A stretch of DNA of 64,000 nucleotides, taken from contig NZ_JBHXHV010000003.1 in the NCBI RefSeq assembly GCF_042726155.1, forward strand, positions 434,001 through 498,000. Direction: 5' to 3'. The position numbers were made by a program, and so were the translations under genes. Shown piece after piece: positions 25,765 through 34,067 of the stretch (positions are counted from its first letter, which is position 1; each line of letters starts with the position of its first letter). The notes beneath the pieces are model-generated. The model was not told the DNA's origin and made no database searches. It saw only the letters and a program-made list of their open reading frames with translations. This DNA is from Leucobacter sp042726155 (lineage in GTDB: Bacteria > Actinomycetota > Actinomycetes > Actinomycetales > Microbacteriaceae).

Positions 25765-26769
25765 CTACGGTGCCGGCGCCGCTGGCGGCACCGCACCGAT
25801 GTGCTCCCAGCCGAGCCGCGTCGCGACGCGTCCGCGAGGCGTGCGCGACAGCAGCCCGGTACGCACGAGGAACGGCTCGACAACCGCTTCGATCGTCTCG
25901 GCTTCCTCGCCCACGGACACCGCGAGTGTCGACAAGCCGACAGGGCCACCGTTGAAGCGCTCTACGACCGCCCGCAATACCTCGCGATCAAGCCGGTCGA
26001 GTCCGTGGTGATCGACGTCGTACAGCGACAGCGCGGCCTGCACGGTTTCGGTGTTCCCAGCGACGTCGTGCACGAGACCGTAGTCACGCACGCGCCGCAG
26101 CAGCCGGTTCGCGATTCGCGGTGTGCCGCGTGATCGCCGCGCGATCTCATCGACGCCACTCTCGGACAGCGCGAAGTCAATCAGCCCGGCCGCGCGTCTA
26201 ACGACGCTCGCGAGCTCATCATCAGCGTAAAACTCCAGGTGCGCGGTGAACCCGAAGCGGTCGCGCAGCGGGTTCGGGAGTAGTCCCGCGCGGGTGGTGG
26301 CGCCCACAAGCGTGAACGGCGAAAGATCGAGCGGAACCGAGGTCGCGCCTGCGCCCTTACCCACCATGATGTCGACTTTGAAGTCTTCCATCGCGAGATA
26401 GAGCATCTCTTCGGCACTGCGCGCCATGCGATGGATCTCGTCAATGAAGAGCACTTCACCGGGGGTTAATGCCGAAAGCACAGCGGCAAGATCGCCCGCG
26501 TGCTGAATGGCAGGCCCGGAGGTCTGATGCAGGGGTTTGTCGAGTTCTGCAGCGACGATCATCGACAGCGTGGTCTTTCCGAGCCCGGGAGGTCCCGCCA
26601 GCAAGATGTGGTCGGGAGTGTGGCGTCGCATGGTTGCAGCGTCAAGCAGTAGCCCGAGTTGCCGGCGCACCTTGGACTGACCGACAAACTCGGCGAGGGT
26701 CGCTGGCCGCAGTGCGCCCTCGTACCCCTGTTCCGAAGCCGTTGCCTGGGCCGAAAGCTCGCCCGTCAT
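25765..26769 (-). CDS. ruvB: Holliday junction branch migration ATPase RuvB
   Basis: RuvB (334 residues) is the AAA+ motor that drives branch migration with RuvA. Walker A GPPGLGKT lies at 59-66, Walker B is FIDEIHRM, and the sensor region is TLVGATTRAGLLPNPLRDRF. The C-terminal winged helix has the RTPRGRVAT motif. ATG overlaps the ruvA stop by 4 bp. The length is normal. Confidence 0.98.
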   Translation of the reverse strand: MTGELSAQATASEQGYEGALRPATLAEFVGQSKVRRQLGLLLDAATMRRHTPDHILLAGPPGLGKTTLSMIVAAELDKPLHQTSGPAIQHAGDLAAVLSALTPGEVLFIDEIHRMARSAEEMLYLAMEDFKVDIMVGKGAGATSVPLDLSPFTLVGATTRAGLLPNPLRDRFGFTAHLEFYADDELASVVRRAAGLIDFALSESGVDEIARRSRGTPRIANRLLRRVRDYGLVHDVAGNTETVQAALSLYDVDHHGLDRLDREVLRAVVERFNGGPVGLSTLAVSVGEEAETIEAVVEPFLVRTGLLSRTPRGRVATRLGWEHIGAVPPAAPAP

Positions 26770-27398
26770 CGCCCGCTCCGAGAACCGCGGCCGCCGCTGC
26801 GGCTCGCCTGCAACAGCGCAAGCGCTGCCCGCAGCAGACCGGCGCTGTCTTCGGGTGCACCAGCGTCGCGAGCGTCTTGCACCGCCTGTTGCGCGTCCGA
26901 CTCGCCCCAGCCGAGCCCAACGAGGCCCTGGCTGACGCCGTCTGCCAGGGCGTCAGCGGGCGCAACGGCCGCGACCGAAGCGTCGTCTCCGAGATCAAGT
27001 TCGGTGAGTTTGCCCGCGAGCGAAAGCGTGATGAGCTTCGCCGTCTTCGGCCCGATTCCCGACACTTTACGGAAGGGCTTATCGTCATCGTTCGTCACAG
27101 CCCCGGCGATCTCCGAGGGCGTGAGCGCCGAAAGTACTCCGAGCGCGCTGCGCGGGCCTACTCCCGAGACGGCGATGAGGTGGCCAAACACCGCGAGTTC
27201 CGGCTCCGTCGAAAATCCGAACAGCGTCAGCGAGTCTTCGCGAACCACAAGCGACGTGTGCAGCCGAACAACGTCACCCGGCACGGCTTGCGCGACGCGT
27301 CCGCTCGGCACCTCGACACGCATGCCGAGCCCTCCGAGCTCCACGACGACCCAACCAGCACCCGCAGCGAGCACTGGCCCGCGAATCGAAGCAATCAC
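26766..27398 (-). CDS. ruvA: Holliday junction DNA-binding protein RuvA
   Basis: RuvA (210 residues) binds four-way junctions as a tetramer and loads RuvB. The N-terminal OB fold (MIASIRGPVLAAG), the helix-hairpin-helix repeats (VSGVGPRSALGVLSAL and VSGIGPKTAKLITLSLAGKL) and the C-terminal RuvB-binding domain (VGLGWGESDAQQAVQDA) are visible. The GTG start has TAGGGT 6 nt upstream and no Shine-Dalgarno, so ruvAB appears to begin its own leaderless transcript. The usual upstream partner ruvC is absent. Confidence 0.97.
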   Translation of the reverse strand: MIASIRGPVLAAGAGWVVVELGGLGMRVEVPSGRVAQAVPGDVVRLHTSLVVREDSLTLFGFSTEPELAVFGHLIAVSGVGPRSALGVLSALTPSEIAGAVTNDDDKPFRKVSGIGPKTAKLITLSLAGKLTELDLGDDASVAAVAPADALADGVSQGLVGLGWGESDAQQAVQDARDAGAPEDSAGLLRAALALLQASRSGGRGSRSGR

Positions 27399-27410
27399 AC
27401 GTTCACCCTA
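27399..27410 (-). promoter_or_regulatory. ruvA -10 element, leaderless spacing
   Basis: On the minus strand TAGGGT (27405-27410) is followed by six bases and then the ruvA GTG. Confidence 0.55.
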
Positions 27411-27498
27411 GAAGATCGGAGCTCCAAACACAGCAGCGCCACACCGAAAATTCGAACATATGTACGAAATCGATGTGGCGCGCTGTTGCCAACCGCCG

Positions 27499-29268
27499 CT
27501 ACGCGTCTACGGTCGCTGCCTGAACCTCGCGCTGGCCGTTACGGATCGCACGGTTCACGGAGCTGATGATTGCCTCAAGCGTCGCTCGGCTCGTGTCGGC
27601 GTCTATACCCACGCCCCACAGCCGCTGGCCGTCAACCTCGAGATCCACGTACGATGCGGCGACCGCGTCGCCGCCCGAGCTCATCGCGTGTTCGACGTAG
27701 TCGAATAGCGTGACCGCGTGGCCAGCCTCGTTCAGGGCGCTGATGAAGGCGTCGACCGGACCGTTGCCGCGCGCCGTGATCTGCTGGTCGTCGGCGCCGA
27801 CTCGGTAGTCGACCGTGAGTTCGGTCACGCCGTCGCCGGCACTCGTCGCCGTCGTGCGGAAGATCTCGTACCGCCCCCAGCGCTCGGCATCCTCGACCTG
27901 GGACGGCAGGTATTCGTCCTGGAAGATGCGCCAGATCTCATCGCTCGAGACCTCGCCACCGGAGGAATCGGTGACGCTCTGCACAACCGAGCTGAACTCG
28001 ATCTGCAGGCGGCGTGGCAGGTCAAGATGATGATCGGTCTTCAGCAGATACGCCACCCCACCCTTGCCTGACTGGGAGTTGACGCGAATCACGGCCTCGT
28101 ACGACCGACCCAGGTCCTTTGGGTCAACGGGCAGATACGGCACTGCCCACTCTATGTCGTCCACGGTCTTGCCCGCCGCTTCGGCGTCTTGCGACATCCG
28201 TTCGAAGCCCTTTTTGATCGCGTCTTGATGCGATCCCGAGAACGCCGTGTACACCAGGTCGCCGGCCCACGGGCTACGCTCGGGTACTCGCAACTGGTTG
28301 CAATACTCGGCGGTGCGACGCACCTCGTCGAGACGCGAGAAGTCGATCTGCGGGTCGATGCCCTGCGTGAAGAGGTTGATGCCCAGCGCGATGAGATCAA
28401 CGTTGCCCGTGCGCTCGCCATTTCCGAACAAGCAGCCCTCGATGCGATCAGCGCCGGCCTGGTAGCCGAGTTCGGCAGCGGCGACCGCGGTGCCCCGGTC
28501 ATTGTGCGGGTGGAGCGACAGAATGACGTTCTCACGGTGGTTCAAGTGCCGGCTCATCCACTCGATCGAGTCGGCGTACACATTCGGGGTTGCCATCTCG
28601 ACGGTGGCCGGCAGGTTGATGATTACCTTGCGCTCTGGCGTCGGTTCGAGCACCTCAAGCACGTCGTTGCACACCTCGACCGCGTAGTCGAGCTCGGTAC
28701 CGGTGTACGACTCGGGTGAGTACTCGTAGAAGATCTCGGTGTCCGCACAAATGTGCTCGCTCGCTCGGCACAGCTTCGCACCGTCGACCGCGATCTGCTT
28801 GATACCGGCGCGATCCGAACGGAACACCACATCCCGCTGGAGAATGCTCGTCGAGTTGTAGAGATGCACAATCGCCTGCTTCGCGCCGATCAACGACTCG
28901 TAGGTGCGGGTGATGAGGTGCTCGCGTGCCTGCGTCAGTACCTGAATGGTCACGTCAGCCGGAATCGCATCGTCTTCGATGAGGTGCCGCACGAAATCGA
29001 AGTCCGTCTGGCTCGCGGACGGAAAACCGACCTCGATCTCCTTGTAGCCCATCTTCACGAGCAGATCGAACATGATCCGCTTGCGCTCGGGGCTCATGGG
29101 GTCGATGAGTGCCTGGTTGCCGTCTCGCAGGTCAACCGCACACCAGCGCGGGGCCTCGGTAATTCGCTTCGAGGGCCACGTGCGATCTGGAAGATCAACA
29201 TCGATGATCTCGTGAAACGGGCGGTAGCGATGGATCGGCATACCGGAGGGCTGTTGCATGTTCTGCAT
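27499..29268 (-). CDS. leuA: 2-isopropylmalate synthase
   Basis: LeuA (589 residues from this ATG) condenses acetyl-CoA with 2-oxoisovalerate, the first committed step of leucine synthesis. It is the long actinobacterial type. The catalytic TIM barrel has WCAVDLRDGNQAL (metal Asp), SLHPHNDRGTAVAAAELG (metal His) and the GCLFGNGERTGNVDL signature. A C-terminal regulatory LeuA dimer domain binds leucine. A TTG at 29304 is in frame (601 residues), but the ATG-start sequence MQNMQQPSGMPIHRY resembles relatives better. A leader peptide and attenuator precede it. Confidence 0.96.
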   Translation of the reverse strand: MQNMQQPSGMPIHRYRPFHEIIDVDLPDRTWPSKRITEAPRWCAVDLRDGNQALIDPMSPERKRIMFDLLVKMGYKEIEVGFPSASQTDFDFVRHLIEDDAIPADVTIQVLTQAREHLITRTYESLIGAKQAIVHLYNSTSILQRDVVFRSDRAGIKQIAVDGAKLCRASEHICADTEIFYEYSPESYTGTELDYAVEVCNDVLEVLEPTPERKVIINLPATVEMATPNVYADSIEWMSRHLNHRENVILSLHPHNDRGTAVAAAELGYQAGADRIEGCLFGNGERTGNVDLIALGINLFTQGIDPQIDFSRLDEVRRTAEYCNQLRVPERSPWAGDLVYTAFSGSHQDAIKKGFERMSQDAEAAGKTVDDIEWAVPYLPVDPKDLGRSYEAVIRVNSQSGKGGVAYLLKTDHHLDLPRRLQIEFSSVVQSVTDSSGGEVSSDEIWRIFQDEYLPSQVEDAERWGRYEIFRTTATSAGDGVTELTVDYRVGADDQQITARGNGPVDAFISALNEAGHAVTLFDYVEHAMSSGGDAVAASYVDLEVDGQRLWGVGIDADTSRATLEAIISSVNRAIRNGQREVQAATVDA

Positions 29269-29313
29269 GGACTCGTCTTTCTCGTCGTGGTCTTGCTCAG
29301 CCAAACACGAACA

Positions 29314-29364
29314 CCGCGACGAGGGAGGCCAGAGACTGATTAGTAAGTCGAGGACTCGTCGCGG
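29314..29364 (-). promoter_or_regulatory. leuA attenuator hairpin
   Basis: On the minus strand CCGCGACGAG and CTCGTCGCGG form a perfect 10-bp stem (29355-29364 with 29314-29323) between the leader peptide and leuA. The first arm overlaps the codons just after the leucine run of the leader peptide, so a ribosome stalled on leucine codons would change its folding. The downstream T-run is weak (TGTTCGTGTTT). Confidence 0.65.
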
Positions 29365-29393
29365 CAGCTAAGGAGAAGCGAGCCGAACAGCAT
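29340..29393 (-). CDS. leuL: leuA leader peptide
   Basis: A 17-codon frame reads MLFGSLLLSCRDESSTY and ends in TAA, with four leucine codons in the first nine (three consecutive). A TAGAGT element at 29401-29406 lies 7 nt before this ATG, so the peptide is probably translated from a leaderless mRNA. An ATG two codons upstream (29399) is only 1 nt from the -10 and is unlikely. Leader peptides with leucine runs upstream of leuA are known in actinobacteria (for example Corynebacterium), where they sense charged tRNA-Leu. Assignment rests on position, leucine content and the adjacent hairpin. Confidence 0.7.
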   Translation of the reverse strand: MLFGSLLLSCRDESSTY

Positions 29394-29431
29394 GCGCATT
29401 ACTCTAGCACCGGTGCCCTAGCCTGGCTGAC
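29394..29431. promoter_or_regulatory. Compact divergent promoter, leuL-leuA / DUF2207 gene
   Basis: TAGAGT on the minus strand (29401-29406) and TAGCCT on the plus strand (29419-29424) lie 12 bp apart, each 7 nt from an ATG. Between them is the perfect palindrome GCACCGGTGC (29407-29416). Each promoter's -35 region would fall on the other's transcript start, so simultaneous polymerase binding seems impossible. Confidence 0.55.
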
Positions 29432-31282
29432 ATGACCTTTCGCACGCGTTCGCACCCCCGCACCGCCAGCGCAGCATTCATCACCCGCGCGATCACGGCG
29501 GCGGCGGCGCTGGCGTGGGCATTCACCGCGCTCGCGTCCCCCGCAACCCCCGCATCCGCCGACGTCTCTGACTTCTCCTATGCGAGTTGGGACGTTGACT
29601 ACACTCTCGACACCGATGCGGGCGGGCGCTCGATCACCCACGTGACGGAGACTCTCGTAGCCGAGTTCCCGATGTTCAATCAAAATCGCGGCATTGTTCG
29701 TGGACTCCCGATCGAGTACGAGGGCAGCTCAACAAACCCGTCGAATTTCTCGGTCACTGACGCCTTCGGTGCGGACGTGCCCTTTGAGGTCGAACATGAA
29801 GACGGCTTCGTTGCGGTGCTCACCGGCGACGACAGCTACGTGCGGGGCGAGCAAACATATGTCATCTCGTACACGTTTCACGACACGGTACTCGCGCGCT
29901 CAGACGGCAAAGCCGACGAGTTCTACTGGGACCTCGTCGATTTCGAGCACGAGCAACCGATCGACCAGTTCGCCGCCACGATCAGCTTTGGCCCCGGCCT
30001 CGCAGATCGTCTGAACGGAAACGCGCGCTGCTACGTGGGCAGCGCGGGGTCGACCGCGGAGTGCGAGATAGCGCAGTCCGCCTACTCAGACGAGGCGAAA
30101 TATGAAATCTCGGGCGTACGACTCGGGCGCCGCGAAGGGGTCACGGCGGCGATCGGGCTCGATGCCGGTGCCGTCGTGCAGCCGCCCACTCGTCTCCCGA
30201 ACTTCGCTCTCGATACGCTCCCGCTGTTCGTCGGCGCCACCGCACTCGGCACCGCCGGAGTCGCTGCAGTTTCCACGTTTCGGTTACGCAAGCGACGTCG
30301 CTTGGGACGCGGCACGATCGTTCCGCAGTATGACGTGCCGGATCACCTTCCGCCCGTGCTCGCGGGACCCATTGCCGGTGTGCCAGCGCCGACCGCACCG
30401 GCCGAACTCGTGCACCTTGCTGTGCGCGGCGCGATCCGCATCGAGGACGGCCAGCCGGAGCAGACATTTTTCGGCCGGCTTCCGGCGCAGCCCGTGCTGC
30501 GCATCATGGACCCGGAACGGGCCGTCGATCCCCTGGATGTGCGAATGATGGACACGGTGTTTCCGACGGGCACACCTGGAGAGGCGGTCGTGCTCCCACG
30601 CAAGAGCACGTCGTTCGGTTCGCTCATGCAGCAGGTGCAGTCGGTGGGCGCCCGCGAAGCGGTCGCGCGCGGCTATTTCGAGAAGGTCGCGAATCCCGTG
30701 GCGCGCCGGTGGGGCTGGGTCTCCCTCGGGCTCGTCGTGGTGCTCGCAGCGATGACCGTGGCATCCCTCGTGCTGCGGCATAACGCACTGGCTGTCGCCT
30801 TCATACTCGCGGGCGTGTGTGCCGCCGTGATCGCGATCATCTCGATGGTCAAGCAACGTGTGTACACACCGTTCGGGGCAGAGACACGTGAGTATCTCGA
30901 GGGCGTGCGTCTCTTTATTCGAGTCGCGGAGGCGGATCGAATTCGCATGCTGCAGTCCTACTCAGGTGCGGAGCGCTACGCGGACGGCACCGTCAACGTT
31001 GCGCACCTCTATGAACGTCTACTCCCCTACGCCATGCTCTTTGGCCTGGAGAAAGAGTGGACGCGGGTGCTGCAGGTCGCGTACGAGTCGCAGCCGGGAT
31101 TCGCCCCCGCTTGGTACCCTGCAGTCGGCCTCGCCGGTATGTCGAACTTCACGAGCACGATCTCGCAGTTCACCAACTCGCTCACGTCATCCGTCAGCTA
31201 CACGTCGAGCAGCTCGGGCGGGTCATCGGGGGGCGGGTTTTCCGGTGGCGGCGGCGGCGGTGGTTTCTCGGGCGGGCGTTGA
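29432..31282 (+). CDS. DUF2207 membrane protein
   Basis: The 616-residue protein has a signal sequence (about residues 1-43, ending PATPASA) and an extracellular domain to about residue 265 typical of DUF2207 (VTETLVAEFPMFNQNRGIVRGLPI). A membrane helix at about 268-285, a cytoplasmic domain, two membrane helices (about 425-470) and a C-terminal cytoplasmic region follow. It ends in a Ser/Gly-rich tail (GGGFSGGGGGGGFSGGR), a common ending for the family. No function is established. The ATG has TAGCCT 7 nt upstream. Its stop codon lies in the loop of a strong hairpin. Confidence 0.88.
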   Translation: MTFRTRSHPRTASAAFITRAITAAAALAWAFTALASPATPASADVSDFSYASWDVDYTLDTDAGGRSITHVTETLVAEFPMFNQNRGIVRGLPIEYEGSSTNPSNFSVTDAFGADVPFEVEHEDGFVAVLTGDDSYVRGEQTYVISYTFHDTVLARSDGKADEFYWDLVDFEHEQPIDQFAATISFGPGLADRLNGNARCYVGSAGSTAECEIAQSAYSDEAKYEISGVRLGRREGVTAAIGLDAGAVVQPPTRLPNFALDTLPLFVGATALGTAGVAAVSTFRLRKRRRLGRGTIVPQYDVPDHLPPVLAGPIAGVPAPTAPAELVHLAVRGAIRIEDGQPEQTFFGRLPAQPVLRIMDPERAVDPLDVRMMDTVFPTGTPGEAVVLPRKSTSFGSLMQQVQSVGAREAVARGYFEKVANPVARRWGWVSLGLVVVLAAMTVASLVLRHNALAVAFILAGVCAAVIAIISMVKQRVYTPFGAETREYLEGVRLFIRVAEADRIRMLQSYSGAERYADGTVNVAHLYERLLPYAMLFGLEKEWTRVLQVAYESQPGFAPAWYPAVGLAGMSNFTSTISQFTNSLTSSVSYTSSSSGGSSGGGFSGGGGGGGFSGGR

Positions 31283-31297
31283 AGCGCCCGCCCGAGA
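31266..31297 (+). terminator. Hairpin enclosing the DUF2207 stop codon
   Basis: A perfect 13-bp stem (31266-31278 with 31285-31297) with a 6-nt loop that contains the TGA. No T-run follows on either strand. It probably protects or ends both the DUF2207 and the convergent era transcripts. Confidence 0.65.
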
Positions 31298-31327
31298 ATC
31301 CATCGTCTGGCCGGCTGACGCGGCCTC

Positions 31328-32323
31328 CTAGTTGAAGCCGAGCTTGCCGAGCGCCTTCGGGTCGCGCTGCCACTCCTTCAGCACCTTCACGCGCAGCGAA
31401 AGATATATGCGGCGGCCAAGCAGGGCCTCGATCTCGTGTCGTGCACGCTCCCCCACATCGCGCAGTCGCGATCCGCGATGCCCGATGATGATGCCCTTCT
31501 GACTGTCGCGTTCGACGTAGAGGTTCGCGTAGATCTCGAGCAAACCATCTTCGCGCTCTTCGCGATCCTCGACGGTTGCAGCAAGCGAGTGCGGCAGTTC
31601 GTCGCGAACCCCCTCGAGCGCAGCCTCGCGAATCAGCTCGGCGATACGATCGTCTTCGCCCTCGTCGGTCGTCTGCTCTGCCTCGTAGAGGGGCGGAGAT
31701 TGCGGCATGAGGTCGAGCAGTACCTCGGTCAGCACGTCGAGCTGTTCGCGGGTGACCGACGAGATCGGCACGACGGCGTCCCACTCCCGCAGCTCTCCAA
31801 GTCGAGTCAGCTGATCGATGATCTCGCTGTTCGAGGCCTCATCGACCTTCGTGAGCACAGCGACCTTCTTTGCGCGCGGAAAATCGCTGAGACGGTCATT
31901 GATGAACCGGTCTCCCGGGCCGAGCTTCTCGTTTGCCGGGACGCAGAATCCGATGACGTCGACATCGCCGAGCGTCGCCTCAACGAGCGCATTCAGACGC
32001 TCACCGAGCAGCGTGCGTGGGCGGTGCAGACCCGGGGTATCCACGATGATCAGCTGGCCATTCGGGCGGTGCGCAATACCGCGAATGGCGCGCCGTGTCG
32101 TCTGCGGTTTCGGGCTCGTGATCGCGATCTTCTCCCCAACAAGCGCGTTGGTCAGCGTCGACTTACCGACGTTGGGACGACCAACAAACGAGACGAACCC
32201 CGCTCGAAACTCACCGTCTGCGGCGGCCTCGTCAGTGTGCTGATCGGTGCTCCCGGCGGCAGTTGCCTCCGCGTGCTCCGCGAGTTCCGCGGCGGGTTCC
32301 TCGGTGTGCTCATTCTGGCTCAT
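31328..32323 (-). CDS. era: GTPase Era
   Basis: Era (331 residues) is a GTPase with a KH domain that binds the 3' end of 16S rRNA and aids 30S maturation. G1 GRPNVGKS lies at 48-55, G3 is DTPGLH, G4 is TKVD and the KH core is GIIIGHRGSRLRDVG. An acidic N-terminal extension of about 38 residues (Glu/Ala/Asp-rich) precedes the GTPase domain. ATG overlaps the stop of the upstream CorC-like gene by 4 bp, ending the phoH-ybeY-corC-era chain. Confidence 0.97.
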   Translation of the reverse strand: MSQNEHTEEPAAELAEHAEATAAGSTDQHTDEAAADGEFRAGFVSFVGRPNVGKSTLTNALVGEKIAITSPKPQTTRRAIRGIAHRPNGQLIIVDTPGLHRPRTLLGERLNALVEATLGDVDVIGFCVPANEKLGPGDRFINDRLSDFPRAKKVAVLTKVDEASNSEIIDQLTRLGELREWDAVVPISSVTREQLDVLTEVLLDLMPQSPPLYEAEQTTDEGEDDRIAELIREAALEGVRDELPHSLAATVEDREEREDGLLEIYANLYVERDSQKGIIIGHRGSRLRDVGERARHEIEALLGRRIYLSLRVKVLKEWQRDPKALGKLGFN

Positions 32324-33609
32324 GGGCCGTCCTCTCCTTCAGGTTCCCCGATCCAACGCGCCTCGACGGTCAGCAATCGCTGACGCCGCCGTTCCGTGTC
32401 GATCGCGGTAAGTTCAATGCCGGCGACAACGACGGTGTCGCCGGGTTCTGGAAGTCGGCCCAGAGTTTTGGCGAACAATCCGCCCACGGTTTCGACCTCG
32501 TCATCTTCGAGTTCGAGGCCGAACAGCTCACCGAGCTCGTCGACGGGTAGGCGTGCGCCGATCACAAACGATCCGTCGGCGCGGGCCGTCAGCTCCGGCA
32601 CGTCGCGGTCGTGCTCATCGGAGATTTCGCCGAGCAACTCCTCGATGAGATCCTCAAGCGTTACCAGCCCAGAGATACCGCCGTACTCGTCGACCGCGAG
32701 CGCCAGGTGGTTCGATTCTCGCTGCATTTGACGCAGCAGCTCATCAGCTCGCTGCACCTCTGGCACGAAAATCGCGGGCTTTGCGATGCGGGTGATGGGC
32801 GCCTGCTCCGATTCCTCGGGTCGCCTGAGCACAAAGCCGCTCGCGTCGCGCAGGTACGCTATGCCGACGACATCATCGACATCGTCGTCGATCACGGGCA
32901 CGCGAGAGTGGCGCGACGCGAGCATCTGCTCGAGAGCCTCGCGCACACTGCCGTCTGCGTCCACCGTAACCATGTCGATGCGCGGCACCATGACCTCGCG
33001 CACCAGGGTGTCACCGAATTCGACGAGCGAGTGAATGTAGTCGCGGTCATCGCTCTCGAGCACTGCCTGTTCGGCCGCCTGATCGACCATTGACAGCAGC
33101 TGCTGTTCGTCGCGAATACGGCGGTTCGCTCCCCGACCGGGAGTGACCCGATCACCGAACCGCATCAGGCCGGAGGCGAGCGGTCCCAAGATTAAGCGCA
33201 GCCCGCGCAACAGCGGCGCCGCGAACCGAATCACCGCGTCGGCGTGATGCATGCCAACGGTTCGGGGGCTCGATCCGACGAGCACAAACGTCACCGCGGT
33301 CATCACGAGCGTCGCGATAATTAGTTCAAGCCAGAGCGCCTGCAGGGAGTAGGCAAGCACCAGCGTAATGAGCACGGCCGAGAGCGTTTCCGCGAACACA
33401 CGCGTGAAACCGAGCGCATTTGCGTGACGCCCCTCATCTTCAGCAATCGCGCGGATCGCGGCTCCGGTGCGTGGCGACTCCTCGGCGAGCGCGAGCAGTT
33501 CGGCGCGTGAACGCACGCCCAGCGCCGCGTCGGTCGCGGCGAGCAGCCCGCCGATAGCGAGCAGCACCACAGCAGCCGCGAGAAACAGCAGCGCGAGGGG
33601 CAGACTCAT
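32320..33609 (-). CDS. HlyC/CorC family transporter (DUF21-CBS)
   Basis: The 429-residue protein has an N-terminal DUF21/CNNM membrane domain (four hydrophobic segments within residues 1-175). Paired CBS domains follow, with the signature MVPRIDMVTVDADGSVREALEQMLASRHSRVPVIDDDVDDVVGI, then a C-terminal CorC_HlyC domain (ADGSFVIGARLPVDELGELFG). The family includes magnesium/cobalt efflux proteins; the ion is not predictable here. It sits between ybeY and era with 4-bp overlaps on both sides, the standard arrangement. Confidence 0.93.
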   Translation of the reverse strand: MSLPLALLFLAAAVVLLAIGGLLAATDAALGVRSRAELLALAEESPRTGAAIRAIAEDEGRHANALGFTRVFAETLSAVLITLVLAYSLQALWLELIIATLVMTAVTFVLVGSSPRTVGMHHADAVIRFAAPLLRGLRLILGPLASGLMRFGDRVTPGRGANRRIRDEQQLLSMVDQAAEQAVLESDDRDYIHSLVEFGDTLVREVMVPRIDMVTVDADGSVREALEQMLASRHSRVPVIDDDVDDVVGIAYLRDASGFVLRRPEESEQAPITRIAKPAIFVPEVQRADELLRQMQRESNHLALAVDEYGGISGLVTLEDLIEELLGEISDEHDRDVPELTARADGSFVIGARLPVDELGELFGLELEDDEVETVGGLFAKTLGRLPEPGDTVVVAGIELTAIDTERRRQRLLTVEARWIGEPEGEDGP

Positions 33610-34067
33610 CGAGACCGCTCACGCATGGCGAACGAGAGCAGCAGGTCGCGCTGCAGGCCGAACATTTCGGCTTCCTCCTCGGGCGTCGCGTGGTCAAATC
33701 CGAGCACGTGCAGCATGCCGTGGGTCAGCAGTACGGAGATCTCCTGCTGCAAATCGTGCCCAGCCGCTTCGGCCTGCACCTCAGCAACCTGCGGGCAAAT
33801 CACGATGTCGCCCAGCAACCCAGCCGGGGTCTGCGCGTCTACGCGACCCGGGCGCAGCTCGTCCATCGGAAAGCTGAGCACATCGGTCGGGCCGGGTTCG
33901 TCCATCCACTGCACGTGCAGCCGTTCGATCGAGGCTTCGTCAACGAGCATCACACCGACTTCGGTGTCGGGGTGCACAAAGAGGGACTCCAACACGAACG
34001 CCGCGAGCCGCTGCATACGGCCGACCTCGACCTCGATGCCAGACTCGTTGTTGATTTCGACGCTCAC
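33606..34067 (-). CDS. ybeY: Endoribonuclease YbeY
   Basis: YbeY (153 residues) is a zinc-dependent RNase involved in 16S rRNA 3'-end maturation and ribosome quality control. The metal motif is complete: His116, His120 and His126 in HGMLHVLGFDH. The preceding TDVLSFPMDE and LGDIVIC segments are family hallmarks. It is coupled to phoH upstream and corC downstream by 4-bp overlaps. Confidence 0.97.
   Translation of the reverse strand: MSVEINNESGIEVEVGRMQRLAAFVLESLFVHPDTEVGVMLVDEASIERLHVQWMDEPGPTDVLSFPMDELRPGRVDAQTPAGLLGDIVICPQVAEVQAEAAGHDLQQEISVLLTHGMLHVLGFDHATPEEEAEMFGLQRDLLLSFAMRERSR

Noticed and set aside
30284..30856. 190-codon frame on the minus strand inside the DUF2207 gene
   Set aside because: It is His/Arg-rich, lacks a ribosome-binding site and has no domain; the DUF2207 frame is continuous and family-like.
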